From NCBI GenBank assembly GCA_947500545.1, contig CANMSO010000004.1, positions 310,001-374,000 of the forward strand: DNA of 64,000 bases, written 5' to 3'. Positions within the stretch are counted from its first letter, which is position 1. The number at the start of each line of letters is the position of its first letter. The translations under genes were made by a program, and so were the position numbers. This DNA is from an uncultured Aquimarina sp. GTDB taxonomy: Bacteria > Bacteroidota > Bacteroidia > Flavobacteriales > Flavobacteriaceae. Below, in pieces: positions 19,029 through 29,328 of this stretch. The notes beneath the pieces are model-generated. The model was not told the origin of the DNA. It worked only from the letters and a program-made list of their open reading frames with translations, and made no database searches.

Positions 19029-19925
19029 CTATACTGTTGCCCGTTGAGTATCATTTTCTATATTTCTGATCGCCGAGCTCATTCCTAACTCTGGTATTAC
19101 CAAAAATGGAATTTGTGTATGAAAAGCTACCTTTTTTACAATGGGTTCTTTAGTCAATTTTTCGATAAAACTATGTTTATACTGTAGCATGGCTAAAAGA
19201 TATATATCCAATTCTTCTGTAAAAACCTTTAGAGATTCTGCAACAGAATCACTTTTGGTTAATGTGTGCTGATAATGCTTCACTCCATCAAAGTATTTTT
19301 GAAGCATACTTAAATTAAACCTCTGTTCCCGTGTTAAAGAACCATCTTCCTGTTGCACATATGCTATTCGTATCGTAGCATCAAATGATTTGGCTAAATC
19401 TATCAAAGGCAGTAACTCGTTCTTGCTATAAAACCGTTTAAAGTCTGTAGCAAAAGTAATTTCTGAAGGAATAACAAAATCGAATCCTTCTGGAATTGCC
19501 AGAACAGGACAATCTTTTGTAGTTTTTATAACACGCACGGTATTGCTTCCTAAAAAAACTTCTTTAGCTCCCGTAGCGCCTTTAGTCCCCATTATTATGA
19601 GATCAATTTTTTCTTTTTCCAAAATGTTTTTAACCGCGACCGTCAAAAATTCATAAGACGAAATACTAGTATATTGATGTTTTGGATTTGGAATTTCATT
19701 TTGGATTCTGGACTCTAACTGCCGCAGTTCATTCAAAGAATATACTTTTGAAGCATCCTCGAACCCCATATCTGTAGGAACCCCTTCAACAGATTGAAAA
19801 AGTGCGGGGGCATATATATTCAGAAGAAAAAAAGTGCACTCTAAATCCCTGAAAAGCTCAGCTGCATATCGAATAGCGTTCCATGCATTTTCTGAAAAAT
19901 CTGTTGGTATTAGAATATTTTTCAT
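19029..19925 (-). CDS. Tandem-domain universal stress protein
   Basis: KNILIPTDFSENAWNAIRYA; IMGTKGATGAKEVFLGSNT. Confidence 0.93.
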   Translation of the reverse strand: MKNILIPTDFSENAWNAIRYAAELFRDLECTFFLLNIYAPALFQSVEGVPTDMGFEDASKVYSLNELRQLESRIQNEIPNPKHQYTSISSYEFLTVAVKNILEKEKIDLIIMGTKGATGAKEVFLGSNTVRVIKTTKDCPVLAIPEGFDFVIPSEITFATDFKRFYSKNELLPLIDLAKSFDATIRIAYVQQEDGSLTREQRFNLSMLQKYFDGVKHYQHTLTKSDSVAESLKVFTEELDIYLLAMLQYKHSFIEKLTKEPIVKKVAFHTQIPFLVIPELGMSSAIRNIENDTQRATV

Positions 19926-19984
19926 CGTATCATTTATTATTAAACTACTGTACCAAAACTAGACTGCCAACTTTAAGATAACTA

Positions 19985-19996
19985 TGATATTTGTCA
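19985..19996. promoter_or_regulatory. Bidirectional family A operator TGATATTTGTCA between Usp (-) and CcoI (+)
   Basis: -7 TAGTTTTG (-) at 19961-19954; CATTTTTG (+) at 20020-20027. Confidence 0.72.
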
Positions 19997-20046
19997 TATT
20001 ATAAAAGACCATACTTTTTCATTTTTGTATCAAACGAATTAAGGTT

Positions 20047-22452
20047 ATGACGGAATCGACATGTTTCCACTGCGGAAACGATTGCGGTAAAACTAGTATC
20101 AATTTTGATCAAAAAACATTCTGCTGTAATGGGTGTAAAACTGTATATGATATTTTTTCGACTCACGATTTATCCTGTTATTATGATCTTCAATCGAATC
20201 CTGGAGCCATTCCTGAAGAGATTGAAGGAAAGTACGATTATCTCGACAATTCTAATATTGTTGAAAAACTAATAGAATTTGATAATCAAAACACCCAAAT
20301 TGTTACATTATACATTCCTCACATGCATTGTAGTTCATGCATTTGGATCCTAGAAAATTTGCATAAGCTTCAGCCAGCCATTAGCGCTTCTCAAGTTAAT
20401 TTCCCTAAAAAGACCGTTCGTATTACATTTAATACTGAAGGAACCTCTCTTAAAAAAGTAGTACTATTATTAAGTTCAATCGGATATGAACCCTACATTA
20501 GCCTTGAAGATTATTCAACAGGTCAAAAGGAGATCAATCATAGCTTAATTTACAAACTGGGTATTGCAGGTTTTGCTTTTGGTAATGTAATGTTCCTGTC
20601 TTTTCCAGAATATTTTGAGGTATCAGAATTTTGGTTAGAACAATACAAACATGTTTTTCGTTGGCTCATGTTTGTGTTTTCCTTACCCGTGGTATTATAT
20701 GCCGCTCAGGATTACTTCATATCGGCTTATAAGGGATTACGATCAAAAATATTGAATATTGATGTCCCAATAGCATTGGGAATATTAGTGTTATTTTTAA
20801 GAAGTACTACAGAGATCATTTTTGACCTGGGTACTGGCTTTTTTGATAGTCTTACGGGTTTAGTATTCTTTTTATTACTTGGGAAGTTTTTTCAACAGAA
20901 AACGTATTCATTTTTGTCCTTCGAGAGAGATTATAAATCTTACTTCCCGATTGCTGTGACCAAAATTTCAGGGAAAAAAAATAAAAAAGAAGAAAGTATA
21001 CAAGTTTATGATATCAAACAAGGTGATCGATTACTAATTAGAAACAGAGAATTAATCCCAGTAGACTGTATTCTCATCCAAGGTAGTGCCCAAATCGATT
21101 ACAGTTTTGTTACTGGCGAAAATGAATCGGTTACCAAACAATCAGGAGATAAACTTTTTGCCGGAGGTAAACAACTTTATGGAGCCATAGAGGTTGAAGT
21201 ATTAAAATCTGTAGAACAAAGTTACCTTACCCAATTATGGAGTAATGATGTATTTAACAAAGACAAACCAGCTTCTTTTACTAATCTAACCGATATGATT
21301 AGTAAATATTTTACCTCAACAATCTTATGTATTGCAGTACTTGCCACTGTTTTTTGGTTACTTACAGATGCTACCAAAGCTATAAATGTATTTACTGCGG
21401 TACTTATAATTGCGTGCCCTTGCGCCTTGGCCCTGGCAAGGCCTTTTGCGTTGGGAAATATTCTTAGAATTTTTGGCAAAAATAAATTTTATCTTAAAAA
21501 TGCAGATGTAATTGAAAAACTGGCTCTAACTAACACTATAATTTTTGATAAAACAGGTACGATTACTACCAACAAAAAAAGTAAAATAGAATATCATGGA
21601 ATGGAACTTACGCCTGAAGAAGAGTCTTTACTAAAAAATACGCTTCGCGCTTCAAATCATCCTTTAAGCAGAGCTCTTCATGAAGTCCTATCAGAATATG
21701 ATATCCTTACATTAGACGAATACCAGGAACATATAGGGAAAGGTATAGAGGCCAAACTGGCTCAAAAAACAATTAAAATTGGTTCTTTAAGTTTTGTGGG
21801 GAACACTACAAATTCAGAAACACAAGACACCTCTGTACATATCAGTTCAAATAATGAGTACAAAGGTAAATATGTGTTTTACAACCAATACCGAAATGGT
21901 GTAAAGAATGTGTTTGACTCCTTATCAAAGCAATATGACCTATCTATACTATCTGGAGATAATGAAGGCGAAAAAGCATATCTAAAAAAAATACTTCCTA
22001 AAAATACTTCTTTGCAATTCAATCAAAAACCTGAGAATAAGTTAGAGTATATCAAATCTATACAACAAAAGAATAAAAAAGTAATTATGATTGGTGATGG
22101 GCTTAATGACGCAGGTGCTCTAGCCCAAAGTGACGTAGGTATTGCCATCTCAGAAAATGTGAATGTATTTTCTCCAGCATGTGATGCAATTTTGGATGCT
22201 TCAAATTTTGAATATATATATACTTATCTTACTGTTTCCAAAAAGACAATAAAAGTTATTAAATCAAGTTTCGTATTGTCTTTTTTATATAATCTCGTAG
22301 GCTTATATTTTGCAGTTACGGGACAATTATCTCCAATTGTTGCAGCTATATTAATGCCATTAAGTTCTATATCCATAGTTATCTATGTTACAGTGCTGAC
22401 AAATTGGTCAGGCAGAAAACTAAAACTTATGAAAAATGAGCATATCAAATGA
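20047..22452 (+). CDS. ccoI: Heavy-metal P1B-type ATPase (CcoI/FixI-like)
   Basis: HCSSCIW metal site, ACPCAL, DKTGTIT, GDGLNDAGAL; N-terminal Cys-rich domain (CFHCG..CCNGC). Confidence 0.9.
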   Translation: MTESTCFHCGNDCGKTSINFDQKTFCCNGCKTVYDIFSTHDLSCYYDLQSNPGAIPEEIEGKYDYLDNSNIVEKLIEFDNQNTQIVTLYIPHMHCSSCIWILENLHKLQPAISASQVNFPKKTVRITFNTEGTSLKKVVLLLSSIGYEPYISLEDYSTGQKEINHSLIYKLGIAGFAFGNVMFLSFPEYFEVSEFWLEQYKHVFRWLMFVFSLPVVLYAAQDYFISAYKGLRSKILNIDVPIALGILVLFLRSTTEIIFDLGTGFFDSLTGLVFFLLLGKFFQQKTYSFLSFERDYKSYFPIAVTKISGKKNKKEESIQVYDIKQGDRLLIRNRELIPVDCILIQGSAQIDYSFVTGENESVTKQSGDKLFAGGKQLYGAIEVEVLKSVEQSYLTQLWSNDVFNKDKPASFTNLTDMISKYFTSTILCIAVLATVFWLLTDATKAINVFTAVLIIACPCALALARPFALGNILRIFGKNKFYLKNADVIEKLALTNTIIFDKTGTITTNKKSKIEYHGMELTPEEESLLKNTLRASNHPLSRALHEVLSEYDILTLDEYQEHIGKGIEAKLAQKTIKIGSLSFVGNTTNSETQDTSVHISSNNEYKGKYVFYNQYRNGVKNVFDSLSKQYDLSILSGDNEGEKAYLKKILPKNTSLQFNQKPENKLEYIKSIQQKNKKVIMIGDGLNDAGALAQSDVGIAISENVNVFSPACDAILDASNFEYIYTYLTVSKKTIKVIKSSFVLSFLYNLVGLYFAVTGQLSPIVAAILMPLSSISIVIYVTVLTNWSGRKLKLMKNEHIK

Positions 22453-23035
22453 TTATAATCCCATAGAACATTTTCAACGATGGTTTCATAAAATCGATCT
22501 TGAATATCCAGAAGATGAAACCAATGCGATGTTATTGTCTACAATAGGGATAGATGGTTTTCCAAAAAGTAGAATCGTATTATTAAAACGTTTCACCTGG
22601 GAAGGGTTTGTTTTCTTTACAAATTATAATAGCGAGAAAGGAAAAGCAATAGCAGCAAATAACAATGTATCCCTAACTTTCAATTGGAAAGCAGCAAAAA
22701 GAGAAATCCATATTGCAGGAAAGGCAGAAAAAATTACAGAAAATTTATCTGAAGGATACTTTGAATCTCGTCCAGAAGGAAGTAAACTAAGCACCTGGGT
22801 ATCTGATCAAAGTGAGGTAATTCCATCACGAAAAATTCTTGATGATCGTTTAAAACATTTCGCAGAAAAATTCAAAAATAAAAACATCCCGAAGCCAGAA
22901 TATTGGGGTGGATATATTATCAAACCCAATCTAATAGAATTTATAAAACATGAGCCATTAGTAGGCTTTAGTCAAATTACAAAATACGTACTCCAACCAG
23001 ATTATAAGTGGTCAAAACAGATTCGTTTTAAATAG
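22436..23035 (+). CDS. pdxH: Pyridoxamine 5'-phosphate oxidase
   Basis: RIVLLKRFTWEGFVFFTNYNSEKG; ESRPEGSKLSTWVSDQSEVI. Confidence 0.93.
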   Translation: MSISNDYNPIEHFQRWFHKIDLEYPEDETNAMLLSTIGIDGFPKSRIVLLKRFTWEGFVFFTNYNSEKGKAIAANNNVSLTFNWKAAKREIHIAGKAEKITENLSEGYFESRPEGSKLSTWVSDQSEVIPSRKILDDRLKHFAEKFKNKNIPKPEYWGGYIIKPNLIEFIKHEPLVGFSQITKYVLQPDYKWSKQIRFK

Positions 23036-23037
23036 AA

Positions 23038-23190
23038 TTAGACTTCTGGATAAGGCGAGAATAAATCCAACACCATTTGTACTATGCCTGTATTGTAAAA
23101 TAAATATGACACTACCACTCCAATAAATATTATAAGTATTCCTATAAATAGCTTTCGTCTTATATTAATTCTTTCTACGTTTTTTTTCAT
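23038..23190 (-). CDS. Small single-TM membrane protein (50 aa), absent from ORF track
   Basis: MKKNVERINIRRKLFIGILIIFIGVVVSYLFYNTGIVQMVLDLFSPYPEV*; downstream of family A site 23258-23269. Confidence 0.55.
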   Translation of the reverse strand: MKKNVERINIRRKLFIGILIIFIGVVVSYLFYNTGIVQMVLDLFSPYPEV

Positions 23191-23257
23191 GGTTTAAAAT
23201 TTACATTGTTAGGAATCAATCTTAAACAAAGTTCACAAAGAAAAAGGATCTAAAAGC

Positions 23258-23269
23258 TGATAAATATCA
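23258..23269. promoter_or_regulatory. Family A operator TGATAAATATCA; + strand -7 AATCTTTG, - strand -7 GAACTTTG
   Basis: Elements at 23293-23300 (+) and 23234-23227 (-), 29.5 bp from centre. Confidence 0.65.
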
Positions 23270-23361
23270 TTTTATCCTACTACTAATAAGTCAATCTTTG
23301 TAAGAACAAAACCAACAAAATGGCATAACCACAATAGCCATAAAATTAAACACTTTAAATT

Positions 23362-24153
23362 ATGAAAGACATTACCAAAATCATCGTTCCGTTTGATTTG
23401 TCTACCACCACAGAAAGTGCATTACAGTATGCAATTAATTTTGCAGACAATGACAAATCTATTGAAATCCTTCTCATTCATGTCTCTGAAAAATCCGAAG
23501 AAGATTCCTATGAAAAAAAAATAGAACACAAAGTAGAAAAAATCAAAGACGAGTACCCAAAGTACAAAGGCGCCATTAACTGGGTATTAAAATCAGGAGA
23601 TTTAACAAAGAATATATTACGTACACAAAAGGAGCTTAAGGCTGATATAATCATAATGGGCACTAAAGGTTCACAAGAAGAAGAAATGGCAGTTACTAAT
23701 ACTTCCAAACTTGTATTAGAAGCAGATTGCCCCGTAATCGTAATTCCTGAAAGTACTAAAGAATTTGGTATTAAAAAAATTGCATTAGTACTAGGTAAAA
23801 ATGAAATTGATGATGCATCTGTTCTTGAAACACTCTTGGATATTGCAAGACGATTCCATTCTGAAGTTCATGTTTTAACAATTTGCAACGAGGAAGGGAC
23901 ATATGGTTATTCTGAAGTGGATGAAAAGAACGAAAACATTCTGGAATATTATCTTGAAAACTTCTATTCTCATCATACGTTTCAGGAAAATACAGACATC
24001 GAGAAAGGAATTTTTGATTACATAAATGATAAGGAAATTGACCTTTTGACAATTTTACCAAGAAATCACGCAAAAAACAACAAGCCTTCTCAAGGTAGAC
24101 TTACCAAACTCTTAACATTACATACAGAGGTACCTCTTTTGACAATTGATTAA
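23362..24153 (+). CDS. Universal stress protein
   Basis: KIIVPFDLSTTTESALQYA; IIMGTKGSQEEEMAVTNTSK. Confidence 0.88.
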   Translation: MKDITKIIVPFDLSTTTESALQYAINFADNDKSIEILLIHVSEKSEEDSYEKKIEHKVEKIKDEYPKYKGAINWVLKSGDLTKNILRTQKELKADIIIMGTKGSQEEEMAVTNTSKLVLEADCPVIVIPESTKEFGIKKIALVLGKNEIDDASVLETLLDIARRFHSEVHVLTICNEEGTYGYSEVDEKNENILEYYLENFYSHHTFQENTDIEKGIFDYINDKEIDLLTILPRNHAKNNKPSQGRLTKLLTLHTEVPLLTID

Positions 24154-24253
24154 GTTAAATCTGAAAGAAATATCTTTTTTAACTGGTTAATCATACTCTA
24201 AACGATCTCTTATTAAGAAGACCTTTTACTAACTTCAAAAGAAGTATAATCAG

Positions 24254-26092
24254 ATGTACATAATGTTACTCATTTTTGGCATAACCATTTGCATGTTTAT
24301 GTGGGGTAAATACCCTCCTGATGTGGTTGCGCTGTTATCAATGCTCAGCTTATACCTTACAGGTATTTTAGATATAAGTGAAACTTTTAGTGGTTTTAGT
24401 AATTCTACAGTGATTATGATTGCAGCACTTTTCATAATAGGCGAAGGTCTTTCTCAAACTGGATGGACAGCCCTTGCAGGTAATAGATTTATTAAGTGGG
24501 CGGGAAAAAGTGTTCCCAAATTATTAATAATAGTTACTCTGGGGTCTGGTGTATTATCCGGTTTTGTTAGTAATACGGGGACAGTTGCAACTCTTCTTCC
24601 TGTAACCATTTCATCAGCATGGAACATTGGAACCTTGCCATCAAAAGTATTAATTCCTATGGCCTTTGGGTCAAATACTGGAGGATTACTTACCTTAACA
24701 GGTACCCCTCCTAATATTATTGCTAGCAATGCTTTAATAGAAAGTGGATTTACTGGTTTCTCCTTTTTCGAGTTTAGTTTGATTGGTTTACCTCTGCTGA
24801 TTATCTCTGTACTATATTTTAGATATTTTGGATCCAAATTACTTCCTAGCTACAAAACCAGAAATCGTCCTGTAAATATCGATTCAGAATTACATAAATG
24901 GATTGAAGCCTACAGGGTAGATCAAAATTACTACAGACTAAGAGTAAGATCAATCTCTCCCTTACTTGGAACTAAGATAAAGAATTGGGATTTTGAAAGT
25001 ACTTATAATGTCTCAATTATTCGTTTGAAACGCAGGCATCCAAACTTATTCAAAGGCACACCTCCTTTTATTGAATTTCCAAAAGAAGATACCGAGTTCA
25101 TGTATCACGATATCATCACTGTAAAAGGTAATACAGAAGCTATTAATAAAATCATGATAGAATTTAGATTAGGTCTATGGAGATTAGACCCAATTGAAGA
25201 AGAGCTAAAAAACAATCTTATTAATCAGGAAGTAGGAATGGCAGAAGTACTAATCACACCTAAATCCTTGTTCGTAGGAAGAAAAATCAAAATTGGTGAC
25301 TATTTTGAAAGGTTTAATATTCAACTTTTAGGTGCATCAAGAAACAATGAATCATTACAAGACGAGGAAATTACTGTTAAAGCGGGAGATGCTTTTTTGA
25401 TTAGAGGGAGCTGGAAGAATATTGGAGAATTAAAGGAAATATATGAAAATCTAGTAATCTGTGGAAGCCCAGAAGGAATGGCAAAAAATGTAGAAAACCT
25501 TAGTCTAAGGTCATATGTTGCATTAGCTACATTACTCCTTATGATCACTTTATTAGTATTTAAAATAGTCCCCGGAGCCATAGCTGCTTTAATCTGTGCA
25601 GGTATTATCTTGATTACAGGTTGTGTTCCTATTTCTAAAGCCTACAAAGGAATAAGCTGGACTAGTGTAGTTATGATTGCCGCTATGATCCCAATGGGTA
25701 TTGCCCTACAAAAAACCGGTGTGGCACAACTGGCAGCAGACAATTTGGTGACCCACCTAGGATCCATTCATCCTATAGCGCTATTAGGAGGTATTTTTTT
25801 ATTGACAACTACTTTTAGTCAATTTATTAATAATTCTGCCACAGCTGTATTGATGGCACCTATTGCTATTATAGCAGCGAGTAGCTTAGAAATATCTCCA
25901 AAACCAATTATGATAGCCTTAGCAGTAAGTGCTTCGACAGCTTTTCTAACTCCTATCGGGACCACTACTAATGCCATGGTACTTTCAGCAGGAGGATATA
26001 AGTTCTTGGATTATGTAAAAGTAGGAACACCCTTACTGCTAATATTTTTTGCAATGACCCTATTCCTGGTGCCAATAATATGGCCCTTTTAA
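24254..26092 (+). CDS. SLC13-type anion transporter with internal TrkA-C domains
   Basis: GFSNSTVIMIAALFIIGEGL; TPPNIIASN; NNSATAVLMAPIA. Confidence 0.88.
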   Translation: MYIMLLIFGITICMFMWGKYPPDVVALLSMLSLYLTGILDISETFSGFSNSTVIMIAALFIIGEGLSQTGWTALAGNRFIKWAGKSVPKLLIIVTLGSGVLSGFVSNTGTVATLLPVTISSAWNIGTLPSKVLIPMAFGSNTGGLLTLTGTPPNIIASNALIESGFTGFSFFEFSLIGLPLLIISVLYFRYFGSKLLPSYKTRNRPVNIDSELHKWIEAYRVDQNYYRLRVRSISPLLGTKIKNWDFESTYNVSIIRLKRRHPNLFKGTPPFIEFPKEDTEFMYHDIITVKGNTEAINKIMIEFRLGLWRLDPIEEELKNNLINQEVGMAEVLITPKSLFVGRKIKIGDYFERFNIQLLGASRNNESLQDEEITVKAGDAFLIRGSWKNIGELKEIYENLVICGSPEGMAKNVENLSLRSYVALATLLLMITLLVFKIVPGAIAALICAGIILITGCVPISKAYKGISWTSVVMIAAMIPMGIALQKTGVAQLAADNLVTHLGSIHPIALLGGIFLLTTTFSQFINNSATAVLMAPIAIIAASSLEISPKPIMIALAVSASTAFLTPIGTTTNAMVLSAGGYKFLDYVKVGTPLLLIFFAMTLFLVPIIWPF

Positions 26093-26127
26093 CCAACAAA
26101 TTATTAAAAATTTAAATTATTTAGAAA

Positions 26128-27756
26128 ATGGAAAATGTATTAAACGCAAATGTAGACTTAGAGAAATACGGATTAAAGGACACTAAAATGCACTATAATC
26201 TTTCTCCCAAAGAACTCCAGAAAATCGTCCTTGAAAAAGGGATGGGAAAAGAGACTTCTAATGGAACTCTAGCTATCAACACAGGAAAATTCACAGGAAG
26301 GTCTCCGCAAGACCGTTTCTTGGTAAAAGATGAATATACCAAAGACAAAGTTTGGTGGGGAAAAACTAATAAACCTATAGACCCTGATAAGTTTGATCTT
26401 CTTCAGGATGAAATCATCAATTACCTGTCCGGAAAGGAACTTTATGTAAGAGATGCATATGTATGTGCAGACCCCGAGTATAAAATGAACGTTCGAGTAA
26501 TTACAGAATACCCTTGGTCAAATATGTTTATTTATAATATGTTCCTGCGCTGTGAGGAATCTGAATTAGAGAACTTCGAAGAAGAATGGTTAGTACTATG
26601 CGCTCCTGGATACGAAGCAAAAGATCCCGCTGCTTACGGAATCAGACAAGGAAATTTCTCTATTCTAAACTTCACTAAAAAGATTGCATTAGTAGGAGGT
26701 TCTGCATATACCGGTGAAATGAAAAAAGGTATTTTCTCGGCATTAAACTTAATCCTTCCTGTAGAAAAGAATGTATTACCTATGCATTGTTCTGCTAATG
26801 TAGGAGAACTTGGTGATACTGCTATTTTCTTTGGGTTATCGGGCACAGGAAAAACTACTTTATCTGCTGATCCAGACCGTAAACTTATTGGAGATGATGA
26901 ACATGGATGGACAGCAGAAAATACGATCTTTAATTTTGAAGGAGGTTGCTATGCAAAAGTTATTGATCTTACAGAAGAAAAAGAGCCTGATATCTATCGC
27001 GCTATTAAGCCTGGGGCTATCCTGGAGAATGTGGTTTTTAAAGAGGGAACCAAAGAAATAGATTTTGAAGATAGTTCTATCACTCAAAATACACGCGTTA
27101 GTTATCCAATATATCACATTGATAATATTCAACAACCATCATATGCAAAGAATCCCAAGAATATTTTCTTTTTAACATGCGATGCTTTTGGCGTATTACC
27201 TCCGGTATCTAAATTAACTCCGGGCCAAGCTGCCTATCACTTCATTTCGGGGTATACGGCAAAGGTAGCAGGAACAGAAGCTGGAATTACAGAACCAGTC
27301 CCATCATTTTCAGCATGTTTTGGAGAGCCATTCATGCCATTACACCCAACGGTATATGCAGAGATGCTAAGTAAAAAAATGGAGGAAGCAGGAGTAAACG
27401 TTTGGTTAATCAACACTGGATGGAGCGGCGGACCTTACGGTGTAGGATCGCGTATCAGGCTAAGACATACAAGAGCTATGATATCTGCAGTTCTTGAAGG
27501 AAAATTAAACAAAGTTAATTATGAACAGCATCCTATTTTTGGATTATTTATGCCAGAATTTTGCCCTGGAGTACCTTCAGAGCTTCTGGATCCCATAAAT
27601 ACCTGGTTGCAGAAAGGGGCATATGTGAGTAAAGCTATTCAACTAGCACACTCTTTCCATCTTAATTTCGAAAAGTTTGCTAATCAAGCTTCACAACAAA
27701 TCATTGAAGGTGGCCCACTAATTGACGAGCATCATCACTTAGGAGAACACGTGTAA
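26128..27756 (+). CDS. pckA: Phosphoenolpyruvate carboxykinase (ATP)
   Basis: FFGLSGTGKTTLSADPDRKLIGDDEHGW. Confidence 0.97.
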   Translation: MENVLNANVDLEKYGLKDTKMHYNLSPKELQKIVLEKGMGKETSNGTLAINTGKFTGRSPQDRFLVKDEYTKDKVWWGKTNKPIDPDKFDLLQDEIINYLSGKELYVRDAYVCADPEYKMNVRVITEYPWSNMFIYNMFLRCEESELENFEEEWLVLCAPGYEAKDPAAYGIRQGNFSILNFTKKIALVGGSAYTGEMKKGIFSALNLILPVEKNVLPMHCSANVGELGDTAIFFGLSGTGKTTLSADPDRKLIGDDEHGWTAENTIFNFEGGCYAKVIDLTEEKEPDIYRAIKPGAILENVVFKEGTKEIDFEDSSITQNTRVSYPIYHIDNIQQPSYAKNPKNIFFLTCDAFGVLPPVSKLTPGQAAYHFISGYTAKVAGTEAGITEPVPSFSACFGEPFMPLHPTVYAEMLSKKMEEAGVNVWLINTGWSGGPYGVGSRIRLRHTRAMISAVLEGKLNKVNYEQHPIFGLFMPEFCPGVPSELLDPINTWLQKGAYVSKAIQLAHSFHLNFEKFANQASQQIIEGGPLIDEHHHLGEHV

Positions 27757-27799
27757 TCAATTTGCTAACATTCAAAAACTAATTTTTCAAATGTTATCA

Positions 27800-27833
27800 C
27801 CAAGAACACCTTGAATATTTAGGGTGTTCTTGG
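27800..27833 (+). terminator. Stem-loop downstream of pckA
   Basis: CCAAGAACACC/GGTGTTCTTGG 11-bp stem; no U-tract. Confidence 0.45.
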
Positions 27834-27866
27834 CGGTAGTATAATCAACTCATATTATTTTCATTA

Positions 27867-29216
27867 ATGAATTTCAAAAAGAACATATTGATTTTCATAG
27901 GGATTTTCATGACCTTTTCCAATTACATTAATGCTCAACAAATTGAGAATGAAAAGGCCCAAATCTCTTCTAATAAACACTTGAAATGGTATCTAAAAGA
28001 AAATCAAAATCATTGGATCGGAATACACACCTATGTTCAACTATCCGGTAGAGTTAACCAAAATAACCCAGGAAGTTTAGTCAATGAAGAATTAGAAAAA
28101 ACAACCACAGATATATCGATTCGGAGGTTTCGTATTGGTATCAAAAGTCAGGTTTCGGATCACCTTTTTGTATATACACAATTTGGAACAAACAACCTTA
28201 ATTATCTTTCCTCAAGAGGTCCATCAATAAAACTTTTAGACGCGTATGCCGAGTATAGTTTTTCAGAAAAATTCAGTATTGGGGCTGGTAAATCCATATG
28301 GAATGGCTTATCACGTTTTTCTGCACCTAGTACTTCTACACTAATGGTACTTGATGTTCCGTTTATTGCACTTCCAACTGTAAACACAACCGATGATTTA
28401 TTGCGGAATCTTAGTATTTTCACCAAAGGCAAATTTCATAAAATCGATTATCGATTATTGATTTCCAAACCATTTGCGATACGTTCAAATGCTATTCCGA
28501 CAGATCCTAAAGAAGGTATTGCCGAGTTTACAAAAAGATCATCTAACATGCAATATGCTGGATATGCGAAATATGAATTCTTAGAATCTGAAAGTAATAG
28601 ATATGCTCCACATGCTGGAACGTACTTGGGAACAAAAAAGATATTCTCCTTTGGTTTAGGCTACAAATTCCAGTCCAAGGCGCTATGTTCACTTGATCAA
28701 GGAGAAGAGAAATTTCATGATATGAGTTTACTTGCAGCCGATGTATTTCTTGATCTACCCATTAATAAAAAGAAAGGCACGGCATTTACCTCATATTTAG
28801 GGTTTTTTGAATATGATTTTGGGCCAAAATATATACGTTCTATAGGCGCTAATAATCCCACAAATGGTCTGGATTCAGAAATTGCATCTTTTAATGGTAA
28901 AGGAAATTCATACCCCGTTCTGGGAACTGGAACTTCAATACTCTATCAACTGGGCTATTTGTTTCCAAAAATGGGCAAAAATAATAGTAAAGGGCAATTA
29001 CAACCCTATGGAAGAATTCAATATTCTGATTTTGAACGTTTGTCAAATCCCATGATTTCTTTTGATTTGGGGATCAACTGGTTTTTAAATGGTCACCTCT
29101 CCAAGTTTAGTTTGCATACGCAAAATCGTCCCATTTTTTTTGATCAGAAAAATAACCTTAAAATCGAAGATCATAAATGGATGCTTGTACTTCAATATCA
29201 ATTAAGACTTCAATAA
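27867..29216 (+). CDS. Outer-membrane beta-barrel/porin family protein
   Basis: Signal peptide and porin-like RRFRIGIKSQVSDHLFVYTQFGTNN pattern. Confidence 0.6.
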   Translation: MNFKKNILIFIGIFMTFSNYINAQQIENEKAQISSNKHLKWYLKENQNHWIGIHTYVQLSGRVNQNNPGSLVNEELEKTTTDISIRRFRIGIKSQVSDHLFVYTQFGTNNLNYLSSRGPSIKLLDAYAEYSFSEKFSIGAGKSIWNGLSRFSAPSTSTLMVLDVPFIALPTVNTTDDLLRNLSIFTKGKFHKIDYRLLISKPFAIRSNAIPTDPKEGIAEFTKRSSNMQYAGYAKYEFLESESNRYAPHAGTYLGTKKIFSFGLGYKFQSKALCSLDQGEEKFHDMSLLAADVFLDLPINKKKGTAFTSYLGFFEYDFGPKYIRSIGANNPTNGLDSEIASFNGKGNSYPVLGTGTSILYQLGYLFPKMGKNNSKGQLQPYGRIQYSDFERLSNPMISFDLGINWFLNGHLSKFSLHTQNRPIFFDQKNNLKIEDHKWMLVLQYQLRLQ

Positions 29217-29250
29217 TTACTATCCCAAAATTCTATCAATTAATAAATTT

Positions 29251-29278
29251 TTAACATATGACAAAAGTCATATGTTAA
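29251..29278 (+). promoter_or_regulatory. 28-bp palindrome containing family A operator TGACAAAAGTCA; -7 AACATTTG
   Basis: TTAACATATGAC-AAAA-GTCATATGTTAA; -7 at 29294-29301. Confidence 0.7.
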
Positions 29279-29328
29279 CAAAAATTATAGAACAACATTT
29301 GTGATATACCAATAAATACATCAATTTT

